This document shows, piece by piece, positions 1 through 10,800 of a stretch of DNA of 64,000 nt. Location: assembly GCA_949987705.1 (NCBI GenBank), contig OX465281.1:225341978-225405977 (forward strand). Reading direction: 5' to 3'. This DNA comes from Thereva unica (Eukaryota; Arthropoda; Insecta; Diptera; Therevidae). Below the pieces are notes generated by a model. The model saw only the letters and a list, made by a program, of their open reading frames with translations. It did not search any database and had not been told where the DNA came from. The position numbers were made by a program, and so were the translations under genes. Position 1 is the first letter of the stretch. Each line of letters begins with the position of its first letter.

Positions 1-218
1 GAAAATATCAATATTTATGAATTCCTATTTACATTAAAACCTAAAAGTAACCGAGTAAAAATAATTTTTATTGGCTAATTTTCTTAACAGCATACACGCG
101 GTGCACCTAGTACGTATAGCATTAAGTGCGCATCCTACACGGGTATACACGCTTCCGCCACAGGCATGGATACTACCGCCACAGGCAGGAAAATCTAAAC
201 ATTCGCCTCATGGAAGTA

Positions 219-534
219 AGCTGGTGACATATGCAAGCGTACATGCATTGCATTCAGAGGTTCATAAAATTGCATGGTTTTTTTTTCCGTTCCGGCTTTC
301 ACACATAGCCCGAAAATCTAAGTAACGAGTGCATGCAAGGTGCATGTGTTTGTTGTGCATACTTGTGTGTGCTATTTCGAATGCGGCATTACAGAAAAAG
401 TTAAAAGTAGTCCGACCTATGCGTGGCATGCATTCCATTCATGGAACATTCCGTCAGGTCGCATTTGAATACACACACTTCTATATTATTTATCAACGAA
501 TCGAACGCATGTCCGCTTGGATATGTCACCAGCT
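219..534. mobile_element. MITE, family AGCTGGTGAC, copy 1 (GTA target duplication)
   Basis: Terminal inverted repeats begin AGCTGGTGACATAT on the left and end ATATGTCACCAGCT on the right, extending about 38 bp with mismatches. The trinucleotide GTA flanks both ends (216-218, 535-537). A second copy lies at 4334-4665 with a different 3-bp duplication (TAA). Two copies with different 3-bp duplications define the element boundaries well. A 3-bp duplication suggests PIF/Harbinger-type mobilisation, but that assignment is inference. Open frames here are not protein genes. Confidence 0.75.
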
Positions 535-849
535 GTATGCATGCTCCGCTCCCGCTACATTCATGATCAATAATAATTGCATCCGCATCGGCATAGACTA
601 TTCCAAACCCAAGTATTGTTTTGCCAAGCAGTCCGCCAACCACATCCAATGAAGCTTTACCTACGCGAGCCGCTTTACCTACGCGAACGAGAGCCAGTCT
701 ACTTGAGTATGGTATTGGCACCCTTTATGGCCACCTAGCCAATTACCTGATTTCTTCGTCCCATACAATCTTTTAGGGAGCCAATTTATTTGAAAGGGAG
801 CAAAAAGAAATGCAAAAAACAATCAACTTTTTTTAAAATTCTTCTTTCT

Positions 850-1179
850 AGGCGTAGTTGAAAATAATTTATTTTAGCGGATTAAACCGAATTTGAAGCA
901 TAAAGTTGAAAAAACATTTTTTCAAACCTTTATATTTTCAGACGGTGTAGGGATAGTTTCAGCCCTTTACTATTATCCCTTATCATAAAATTTGCTTTGT
1001 TATAAATCAACCACTTTTGAATATAAATAAAAAATATATTTTATTGGATTGTTTTTGATTATATGTAATTAAAATTATCTCGAAAACCCTTAAAAAGGGA
1101 GTTTTTAAGCATATTTAAAGGTGACATGCATATTTTAAGACTGTGGGACCCGATTTTCGTAATCAGCGACTCAAAAAAC
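850..1179 (+). repeat. Partial copy of the foldback repeat seen at 31.25-32.72 kb
   Basis: Similar in order and orientation to the right half of the palindromic element at 31.8-32.65 kb. Shared blocks include CCCTTATCATAAA, ATAAATCAACCAC, a GGGACCCGATTTTCGT-type block and the AATCAGCGAC block. It lacks the SINE that interrupts the 32-kb copy. It ends abruptly at the left terminus of the next element. 535-849 shows nothing recognisable. Confidence 0.55.
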
Positions 1180-1805
1180 ATATCGCACCCTTAGAACATA
1201 AATGGCACTAAACGAAAATGTTAATTTTACAGTATGGCCGTTTTAAGATTTTTTAAGAATTGAATGGGTGATATGGAACTAAAAAAATATAAATAAAGCT
1301 TTGTGATCGGCTTAAAATAACAGTTTAACTAACGCTGTTTCAGTATCCAGTGGCATACAATAAAATTATTGATTATTTATCTTATTAGATTTAAAAAATA
1401 ACTGACACTAAACTCAAACTGCGACTTATGCAATTACGCACAGCTAATATTTGAAAGCATATTTATTGATTAAATGGCTCTTTACAGAAAATGCCCGTTA
1501 TCGAATTCATATAAAAACAAAATCCACACTAAAGTTATTAAATAACTGGCATTATATTCAAACTGCCACTTATGCATTTACTCACTGTAAATATTCGAAA
1601 GCAAATTTATTAAATAAGTGGCACTTTACACAAAGTGCCAGTTTTTAACTCACCTCGACAAGGATTCCCTCCGGAGACTTGACGCGAACTGGCGTAGTGC
1701 CGGTTTATCAATTACCGACCGGACAAATTGTGACAAATTCATAAGTGACACTAGCGACATCTAGCAAAAATTTGGCGCATTAGAGCTACCGGGGTCTTTG
1801 CATTA

Positions 1806-2224
1806 GGCGAGAAACACAATTGGTGCTTTTCTGCCAGCTTTTCGGCTGGCTTGTAATGTTCGCGCTACCTAAAAAGTCGGCAAAGGCACAATTAGGGCTT
1901 GACAATTAACAGCCTGGTTTCCTTTGGAATTGTCAAACAAAAGTATTAATGTTTATACATAGTATTAGAAATTTCCTTAGGCGTAAGGACCTCTCTTTCA
2001 CTAGTTCCATTAGCTTTTCTCCATTTTAAATGACAACATAATCCTAAAAAATTAGATCAAGAAAAAGATAATGACAGCAGCCAGCTCAAAATTTTAAATT
2101 TCGTAAAGCTCGCGCTGGCATTTCGGCTGACCGAAAAGCTGAAGCTGTTATTGTGAGCAGATGCCTGGTGCTCCATATGCGAAAAGCTCAAGCTGGCAGA
2201 AAAGCTCCAATTGTGTTTCTCGCC
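1806..2224. mobile_element. MITE with TTA target duplication (ends GGCGAGAAACAC)
   Basis: GGCGAGAAACACAATTGG on the left is matched by CCAATTGTGTTTCTCGCC on the right, and the arms continue through the TTTCTGCCAGCTT block. TTA flanks both sides (1803-1805, 2225-2227). The TTA duplication fits PIF/Harbinger mobilisation. It is nested in the larger element around it. Confidence 0.7.
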
Positions 2225-2264
2225 TTAGGCGCGTTTCGTTTTAAGCGTTTTGACTGTATACTTA

Positions 2265-3797
2265 AGGCCCTAATACACTCAGCGACGAAGTCCAACATGA
2301 AATTCAGTTCCAACAACAAAATATTAAGGGAAGCTTAAAAAAAAATACAGTCACAAAATTAAACTAACCCAATCTCAAAAACATCCTAACACAGTCAAAA
2401 TTACCTGTTGTGCACTGCTTGCAGTGCACAACACGGCCGCCGGAGGGGAAATCTTTGCACAATAAAGGGGTTCGGCTGCATTCGTATGTCTTGTTGGGCT
2501 TTACTTTATGAGTGCGTGCCCGAGGTAAATTTTTTGGCGACTTTCAAGAAATCTCTTCTGCGGTGTCGCCGGCTAGAAATTGAAGCCAGTGTTACATAAT
2601 TATGAATGGAAATTGAATTAATGTCGCAGTAATGCACTCTACGAACTTGTTCCTGTCATGGGATATGGAATAGATCTTTTTTGTTTGATATTTAAATTTT
2701 TCATTCATGTGAAATTTTGATATCGCTGCTTTTGCTGATTTGAAATTTAGCAAGTGCTAGATACTAGTTTTTTTGTTTGGCTTCCACCCCCTTTACTAAA
2801 AAATCTGAAAAACACCCCCGACTTTCCGAATTTCCGGACCTCTTACCAAATTAACCCAGAGGTCCAGCAAAGCCCATATTTACATACAAAAATAATAAAA
2901 ACCATAAAAAATGAATTTACGCAAAATTTATCTACACTCATGTTGTAAAATACCTGTGCAAGGGATACAGCTTTTTTGCGAATCTAGTTCCGGGAAGTTG
3001 TTACGGCTAAAAAGACAATAACGAAAAACAAGGATGTCATAAAACTTAATTATTACATAAAGGTAGTATTTGCCATTAAAATATTTTCTTGGGTTTTTCA
3101 TAAAGCCAAGATAATAAACACCGATTCATCACTACCTGACCACCGGCAAGAATCCCTAAATTCTCAAATCAAGGAAATCACCATCAAGCAAGTCATTAAA
3201 ATTCTTGCCAAACAAACCGATTTTTCTTCAGATTTTATTTTTTCCCGAAAATACGATCACCATCCATGCCTGCAACAAAAAAGGTTTGAAATTTCCCCTG
3301 CAAAAGCCGAAGCAGAAGCTCTCACTTATACAAACGCATCTCGTGTATGATTACGCAAATGCTTTATACAGAATACAACTAGCGCAGAGATTTGCTTGGA
3401 GCGGAAATTTGATGTATTAAAACTGAAGAATTTTAGGGAATTTTCGTTCTTAAATTTTGTGGACAATTTTTAAAACATAATTTACTCATGAAAGAAGGCT
3501 AAAATTCAAAAATTTTCCACCATGAATAGCTAGATAATCGATTTAAGTTTATCGTACATTAAAAAAATTTTAAAATTTTTCCACCTAAATAGGAGTATTT
3601 TCCGGGCGCAGGTACGGAACTTTGAACCATTATAACTAATATACTAATAAAAAATATTAAAATTTTCCACCATGAATAGCTAGATTTATGTTTTCTTAAA
3701 AATACCTAATTTAAATTATTTCATTTGGTTGGATAGTTTTCTTAATATTCGCGGGCGCGCGATACCCTATAATTGCTCGATTGAGTGTATTAGGCCC
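2265..3797. mobile_element. Non-autonomous TIR element with TTA flanks
   Basis: Inverted ends: AGGCCCTAATACACTCA on the left and, on the minus strand from the right, GGGCCTAATACACTCA. TTA occurs at 2262-2264 and 3798-3800. The 1.5-kb interior contains no frame I recognise. It has short direct repeats (TTTTCCACCATGAATAGCTAG twice, near 3515 and 3665). Class assignment rests only on the TIR and TTA. Confidence 0.5.
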
Positions 3798-4333
3798 TTA
3801 ACTAAAAAATGTCATTTTTTGTATAGTGCCACTTATGTTTTAAGAGTGCGATATCAGGAACGATTTTCACAACAGTGTAATGTTTTGACATAAACGATTC
3901 GTCGATTTGTGCAACTTAAAAAATTGTAATTTAAAAAGGGGAAAGGTCCAGCACATCTCACCAAAGGGGAAGTGGGTGCCAATTTAAAACAAGAGCACCT
4001 CACACATTTAATTCCCCATTCCCTTTTGGTATTCTAAGCACCCAAACCACGACGGTTTTAACAGCTTCGGTTTTATCAATTGAAGCGTGCAAAACGTATT
4101 TTATATACAAATTAAACGTAAGAAAGATGTATTGTTTATTTCTTCTTTCATTTTTTCATTTTGGTTTACATCGTTTTTTAAGAAAGTTTCACGTGTTTAT
4201 ACCGTAACTTCCCGGCAGTGCTACATGTTTGGCACGCCAAAAAGCAGATCCACTTGCTCAGGCTGCGTCGAAAATTCTTGTCTTATATGCCGCTTCCAAC
4301 ATGTCAGTCAACTCCAAAGTGCCCGCGGCATAA

Positions 4334-4665
4334 AGCTGGTGACATATACAAGCGTACATGCCTTGCATTCAGCGGCTCCATGATATCCGGCAAATTTCCT
4401 CTGACATATAATTACATGGTTTGCGTTCCGTGCCGGCTTTCACACATATCCCGAAAATCTAAGTAACGTGTTCATGTGTTTGTGTGCTTATGCTTGTGTG
4501 TGCTATCTCGAATGCGGCAATGCAGAAAAAGTTGAAAGTAGCCCGACCTTTGCGTGGCATGCCTTCCATTTACGGGATATTCCGTCAGCTCGCATTTGAA
4601 TACACACACTTCTATATTATCTGTCAACGAATGCAACGCATGTACGGTTGGATATGTCACCAGCT
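4334..4665. mobile_element. MITE, family AGCTGGTGAC, copy 2 (TAA target duplication)
   Basis: Same family and orientation as 219-534, sharing internal blocks such as CGAATGCGGCA and GAATACACACACTTCTATAT. TAA flanks both ends (4331-4333, 4666-4668). No gene is seen in the surrounding stretches 3855-4333 and 4669-5122. Confidence 0.75.
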
Positions 4666-5122
4666 TAAGCCCGGCCAGTGACCAAACCACAAGAAAAATC
4701 TTAAATAATTCACCTCTACATAATGGTGAATTTGTATTCCTATAATGAGATAAAGCAAAGTCTTTGCGACAACGTAGCTAACATGCCAGAAAATCTATGC
4801 AGTAAGGCAGGGTGTATTTTAACTCTTGCACACACAGCCCCGAGTTTCTTCGTCTCTTGTACCCCGTCTGTCCCATTTCCCATCGTTATACGAAAGTTCT
4901 GACGATTTTTCATGTGTGAGAGCGTTACGCGAATGAAATTGATTCACTCTCATGTAAATTTTTTTAAGCAAACGTCCCTAAAGAAGTTTTACTTCAAAAA
5001 CAATTCCGGAATCCAAAAAGAAGTCAAGGCCGCCTGAGATATGGCATTTTTCCCGAGTTTTTCATGTATCTCGGTTTCTATAGGCCATACAAGCCCGTGC
5101 AAGAGTGCCGGATTTTGACAAG

Positions 5123-5379
5123 TCTGCCGTGCAAAGGACAAAAGACCTAAATGCAAAAAGCTCGATTTGAGTAAAACGCGTTTCAAGTGTTTTTTTGTTA
5201 CTTTCTGTAAAATAAGAAAATGAAAATGAAGTTTATTCAAATTATCTAAACTTAGATAATTTGAATAAACTTCATTTGCATTTTCTTATTTTACGGAAAG
5301 TGACAAAAAAACAACTTGAAACGCGTTTTACTCGAATCGAGCTTTTTGCATTTAGGTCTTTTGTCCTTTGCACGGCAGA
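5123..5379. repeat. Near-perfect 257-bp hairpin repeat
   Basis: Arms of about 127 bp are near-perfect reverse complements around 5250. The left arm starts TCTGCCGTGCAAAGGAC and the right arm ends GTCCTTTGCACGGCAGA. There is almost no loop (ATTATCTAA-AC-TTAGATAAT). The short mirrored reading frames on both strands are a by-product. It could be a MITE or a replication-generated palindrome. I see no clear target duplication. 5380-5821 holds nothing I recognise. Confidence 0.7.
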
Positions 5380-5825
5380 AGTGATGTTTTGTTTGAAAGC
5401 TGTCGCTAAGCAGAAACCAAAAAGATCACTTCGTTTAGAATGGGTCTCATTCCATCGAGCTTATTAGATATTAGCAAAACTTATCAATTTAAGGTCTTTC
5501 TGACACCCGAAGTTTTTTCATTTAAACAAAAAAAGGCCCGACCGAATATTATGAATTTTTTCCAGAACATTTTCTCGTTAAAATTATTCTTTCGGCACTT
5601 CAAAGAAGTCGATACATATATTGAGTTTGGTTCGCACGATATCGTGCAGGTACAAAAATCACTTATATTGTTTATGACCGAGAGCTGAGCTGTTCACACG
5701 GGCATATGACTGCAAATTTGAACCAAAAATGAATCTGCAGCAAATGTTTTGTTGTATGGGTTCTACGTGAAATCGTTCTTTGGATTATCATACTTTCTTA
5801 GCTTTCCAGTATCGATATTCCTTAA

Positions 5826-6244
5826 CCCTTAGCTGGCCCAGCTCGTTTTTGTAACATAGCTGGCCTACGGAAAAAACCTATTTCCACGGAAAATATGCAA
5901 TATTGACAGTTTAAAAAAATCAGCGGAGTTCTTTGACAACCCTTTTTTATGTTCCAATAGTTGATAGACTTTTTTCTTACTACGACAGAAAAAAAATTAA
6001 GGTGCGATAAAACATGAAAAATCGACATTTTGCTTCAAAAAATCAAAACTCCTATGTTTTTTTAATGTATGGACACCCGCAACGGCGTAAAAGCTCTGTA
6101 CATAACACCATCTAACACAAGTGAAACTTACAACCTTCAAGACACACTAGATGGTCCCACAAATATTGTTATTAGATTGATATCATGGAAAAAGGGTTTC
6201 TTTTAGGCTTGGGGTGTCCCTGCACCCCCAGGTCCAGCTAAGGG
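5826..6244. mobile_element. piggyBac-like MITE with TTAA target sites
   Basis: TTAA at 5822-5825 and 6245-6248 flanks termini CCCTTAGCTGG and CCAGCTAAGGG. A TTAA duplication next to ends starting CCC is characteristic of piggyBac elements. The 419-bp interior has no transposase frame, so it is non-autonomous. Confidence 0.7.
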
Positions 6245-6248
6245 TTAA

Positions 6249-6830
6249 GCATTTTTGTAGGCCTATTATGTTGAACTTCGACATTGAACTTGATTCTATC
6301 GAACAGGAACTGTACCTTAACGTTATCGTTTAGGACATCCAAATTGAAATTTCGTTTATTGTCTTCTAGAACAATTCCTAGATATACAACTTGATCGACA
6401 CGGTCTAAGGGCTGGTCGTTGAGATAATAATCCTGCAGCGGTGTGTTTCTTTTGCGCGAGAAGGTAATTACATGACATTTACTGATGTTGAGTTGTAACT
6501 CATTGGTGGTACATCAGTCTTGCAACGCGTTTAGCTTTGTTTGAAAAAAAGTTACGCCGTTCTGGGACCTTATGACATTATGAATTTTGAGGTCATCGGC
6601 ATAGAAGAGATGCGGAATATTCTCTAGCTTTTCCGACAGGTCTGAGATAAATATATTGAGTAACACCGGGCCTAGATGGTTACCCTGAGGGTCAGCAGAT
6701 GTTACTTATTTTTCTATTGACAGTAATCCTTGAAATCTGACAACCTTAGTTCAATTGTGTGATATAATCCATTCCAGGGCAGGACCAGATGTTCCATATT
6801 TTAGTAGTTTTTTACTTAAAATATAGTGAT
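6249..6830 (-). pseudogene. Jockey/CR1-type LINE reverse transcriptase fragment
   Basis: Minus-strand translation gives, in order, a degenerate palm motif (SFDLADHYILSKKL), a P-Q-G-x-x-L-G-P-VLLNIFIS motif, the catalytic block FYADDLK and a downstream HVITFSRKRNT block. In family order these are RT motifs A, B, C and D/E. Stop codons and missing bases interrupt it, so it is dead. It begins right next to the piggyBac-like MITE and ends about 150 bp before the first visible exon of gene A. The clade assignment is from motif style only. Confidence 0.75.
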
Positions 6831-6975
6831 CAGCAAGATCAAAAGCTTTGCCGGTATAAACTGTACCTATTTAATGACCGGTCTCCATACCACATAATTG
6901 ATAAATTTTTCAATATTATATTATTATACGGTTCCACTAAAAGTAAAATTATTAAATTAACACATTTATTTACAG

Positions 6976-7842
6976 TTAATAATTGAATGCGTAAAAGAGT
7001 CATCCGGCTGGATAGGAATTGTGCTCGAACAGACTATAAACTCAGCCAATCACAAATGTTACGTGGATATAGTTAGAAGTTCTTCACACAACCTTCATCG
7101 TTACACACAAGGGATCATCCGCTTTCCAGCGTATCTCCAATCTATAGTTGTAAGAAATCGTCTCATTTTTACATAAATTTTATCTTCACAAACTTCAATT
7201 CAGTCCATAATAAACCAAGCTTATGGAGCTGAAAAAACTCTTGTCTATGAAATGGACCCACAATTGGAGAATACGATGCTAGTTTACTATGGAATGCCAA
7301 TCTGCTCTAGAAGAGTTAAAATGTATCATGAAACAGATAATTTGGAAAACATGTAGTTGGTTTAATCTGTTTAATCTTTTTTCAGGTCAACCAATTTTCG
7401 CTTCGTTAAGCTAGTTGCTGAATCAAAGAAAGTGTTAAATTTAAATTTCGAAAAAGACGATCAAAGAATAACGGATGAATTTTTGCTGACATTAAAAATT
7501 AAAATTAAAAATATTATGGTCTTACCTGTTTTATCTGGTGATGATGTCATGGCAGTCTTGCAGCTTGTTAATTGCAAAAATGATGATGATTATGCTAATA
7601 AATCGCTGGAATATGTTTTAAAATTTTGCCGAGTCGGGTTTCAGCTGAAAAAGTTAAAAGATAATCTGGATATTGCTGTATGTTTGTGCATTATTTTTCT
7701 GATATATTTTTTTTTATATATTTTTTTATTTTCAGAAAGCACGCACTGCAATAGTTGCTGCAAGACTCAAGTACCAGGCAATGAATAGTTTAGATATACA
7801 GACGGAATATGAATTTAAAATAGAAGATGAACATATCGGAGA
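6976..7842 (+). CDS. Gene A exons 1-4 (GAF-B and hinge)
   Basis: Acceptor TTTACAG before 6976, then donors GTAAGA at 7150, GTAGTT at 7353, GTATGT at 7678 and GTATGC at 7843. Introns are 54, 33, 58 bp and then about 3.3 kb. The 33-bp intron is very short, but it is the spacing that keeps the frame (split Met codon AT/G). The third exon carries the GAF core, ending in a QLKKLKDNL helix. Confidence 0.78.
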
Positions 7843-10800
7843 GTATGCATTTCCAATAACAAATATAAGTTTTAATTTATATTATTCAATTAAAATGTGG
7901 TCATAGTTTTTACGCAAGCAAGGTAAAAGGTAGCAGGAAAGACTTATTTGGTCGAACGGGTTTGAACTACTCGAAGTGCTGTTGTCATGGTTTCTGCAAT
8001 GGGCGAGTCAAACTTCCCCAAAGTCAAAAGTTCATCAATAGCCAGTGAAAAGAGTAACGGGGACCGGAGTCTACCTTGAGTGCAGCCCATAATAGCTTTG
8101 ACAGCTTTGACATCGGGGGCCGGAACCTTCTTCATTCATCTTTTCCGCAACGGATACCCTGCTGTCGGTGCCGCTGGGTCTCGAACTCTATTCCTAATTC
8201 GTTTCCATTCTTGCCGATTTTTGGCGACGTCTCGAGCCTCGGTAACTGATAATCGTTGATTCTTAAGGTTACCCTCGATATTCTTTAGCCAGGTTTTCTT
8301 CGGTGCCGATTGCTAGATTCTCCAGTCTGCGGGACGGTCTCCAGAGAAGTTTACGTGGCAAGCGATTATCAGCCTTTCGGCAAGCATGTCCAAACCCCGA
8401 TAGTCGACGTTTTTGCATTTCTCCTTCGATCAGTGTCTTCGATGATGATCGCATCTTTGTGGAACTGTCACGTTTCGAAGGCGATCGCGGAGTGAAACAG
8501 CGAGAATCTCCCTCAAGCATCGTATTTGGAAGACCTAGAGCTTCCTAACGTCCGGTTTGAGCAGTGTCCACGTTTCAGATCCATAAAGAAGAATCTGAAG
8601 GATCACTGCTCGGTAAAGGCGTGCTTTCGTATTGATGGAAGTATTTGTTCGTTTCCATATGCACCACTTGAGCGATTCGAATGTTGCTGTTGCCTGGCCG
8701 ATGCGGTTGTCACGTCGGACGTCGATGCCACTATCATTTCTTCAACCAATGATCCTAAATATTTTAACATCGGAACCTGTTCGATTTGGGTTCCATCGAG
8801 GTGAACACTGGCCTTTGTCGCAAAAGAGGCCCGTTGCTTCAGCAATCGTGTCGGCGAACATTAAGTCGTTTATGAAGTTTTTGTCGTCGTATCGGACTCC
8901 GAGTCGTCCATCGAATGGTTCACGTATAATCGCGTCGATCACAACGTTAAAGAGAATTCCGTTTGAATCGGAAGCTCCTTGGATAAGTCGCTTCTGTAGC
9001 CTCGATTGTATGATTTTCGTAAATACTTTGCCGACGATCGAAAGGAGGCTAACACTGCGAAAATTCTTGCATTCCCGACTGTCGCCTTTTTTCAAAATTG
9101 GGAAAACAATCGCTTTCTTCCACCCCGACGGGACACGATACGAATCCTATATGTGTGTTATGAGGACATGGAGTCGTTGTGATAAGACATCACCTCCGGC
9201 TTTGATCATCTTGGCGGTTATTTGGTCTATTCTCGGCGCTTTTCCATTTTTCAGCGTTTTTTTTGTCAGCTTCACTTCGATAATTGTCGGTTCGGTATCG
9301 AGAAACTTATTCATCGGTTGTTCGATAATGGGCAGTTCGGGATTTAGACCTTCTGGTGGAAGAACTCTCCACCGCTGCAGGCGCCCATCGGGAGAAGTCG
9401 CGAAAGTTCCATCCGATTTTTTGATGTTGGTTTGCCGCTTAAACGCCGGATTGTCTGGAACAGCTCGTGCCTCGACGCGGCTTCTTCCATGTCGGCCGTA
9501 AACTTATTCCAGTATACTCGTTCCGATTTAATTTTCTGTCGAACTTCTTTGTTCAATCGTCGGTATTGCTCAAAGTCGATGTGTCACACCGGGGGTAGGA
9601 ACTGATATCCACCACCACCATTTTACTCAGCATCCTCGAAAACGGGGAAGTGTTTTTATTCTACAGAGAAGCCGTGTAAAGTCCTCTAGGGGTTGGCTTT
9701 TAGCTGAGAGAAGTTCTAACACCGCCAACGCATCCTCGAAAACCGGGGTTTTTCGTTTTTTTTTGGGTTTTTTCCCACTCACATACGCTACTACAGGCAC
9801 GTGATAAGCTTGCCCTAATCGGCGATTTCATTACCAATGTGACCTTCATGGCCCTGAATCTACATCAGCGGATTTCCTGATTAGGGATTTTAGAGATAGG
9901 AGACAATCCAGGACAGTCTTTGATGACACCCTGTGAGATTTAATGACCAACAGGGCAGCTGTCCGAGAAAATAACAATGTTAAGAGCTATTTGGAGCTGT
10001 CTGAAGCAAGTCTGAACTCACACCTGAATGGCGAGTATCTCAGGCTTGTAAACAGTGGGGGGAGTCCCCAGAGCTGTGGATATGTTGCTCCTTGGCCCAT
10101 ATACGCCCAGTCCTTATTTCTTTATCGGTTTTAGAACCTTCCGTATACCAAAAGGCCGTGCTTTATCTGAGGGGGGTCCTACCATGTTGTCATTCTCCTT
10201 GAGGATCGATAAAAGATCCAGAAAGTCTTCTGGCTTAAAGGAGAATGGCTCTCGTAGACGCAGCGTCCCCACTAGAGCGTCCTTCTGCACCACTAGGTGG
10301 AGTAAAGGAAGGTTCCGTGGGGCCTCCATTGCCGCAAACGGATGCTTTTAGTTCTGGTAATACCAAGACAGGCCAATCTTTGCCACTTGGCTAGCATAAT
10401 CACAGCACCGTTTTGTTTGGCCTTGATGCACCATGAAATGGACCATGGGCCTTATGACCGTCGTATGTAACCTCGGTAGCTTAGGGTGTTAGGCGTCTGA
10501 TTACCATCCCAGAGGTCCCGGGTTCGAATCCCGGCAAAGCTCCACGGTCTTTCGCCTTTTCCACTTTCCACCTACATAACTTCCCTTCTTTTTTCTTCCT
10601 TTACATTCCTGATTTCTCCTGTCATTGCTTTTCTAGCCCTTCCCCGCTCCACCAAAGGGCATGTTTTCGGTTGATTGAGTTGTTTCTTGATGCTCTCAAG
10701 AAGGTGCTTTTAAATTTAGATTCCTTCTATTAGTAAATGGTACAATGACAGGTTTTTGTGGGTTAATACCCAAGTTATTGCTGGCTACGCATGAGGTCTA

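Larger units (their letters stand above)
1180..3854. mobile_element. Composite TIR element (ends ATATCGCACCCTTA)
   Basis: The left end ATATCGCACCCTTAGAAC and the inverted right end, which reads GATATCGCACTCTTAAAAC on the minus strand, continue as imperfect inverted repeats for about 45 bp, including TGGCACTA. The interior is a mosaic: TIR-bounded elements at 1806-2224 and 2265-3797 sit inside it. A short relative with the same termini is at 25294-25551. No transposase is visible. The target duplication is unclear (perhaps AT). Confidence 0.55.

Noticed and set aside
8632..9501. 289-codon plus-strand open frame
   Set aside because: It is the antisense of an RTE-type LINE remnant whose minus frames show RT motifs in the right order; the plus translation has no recognisable family features.
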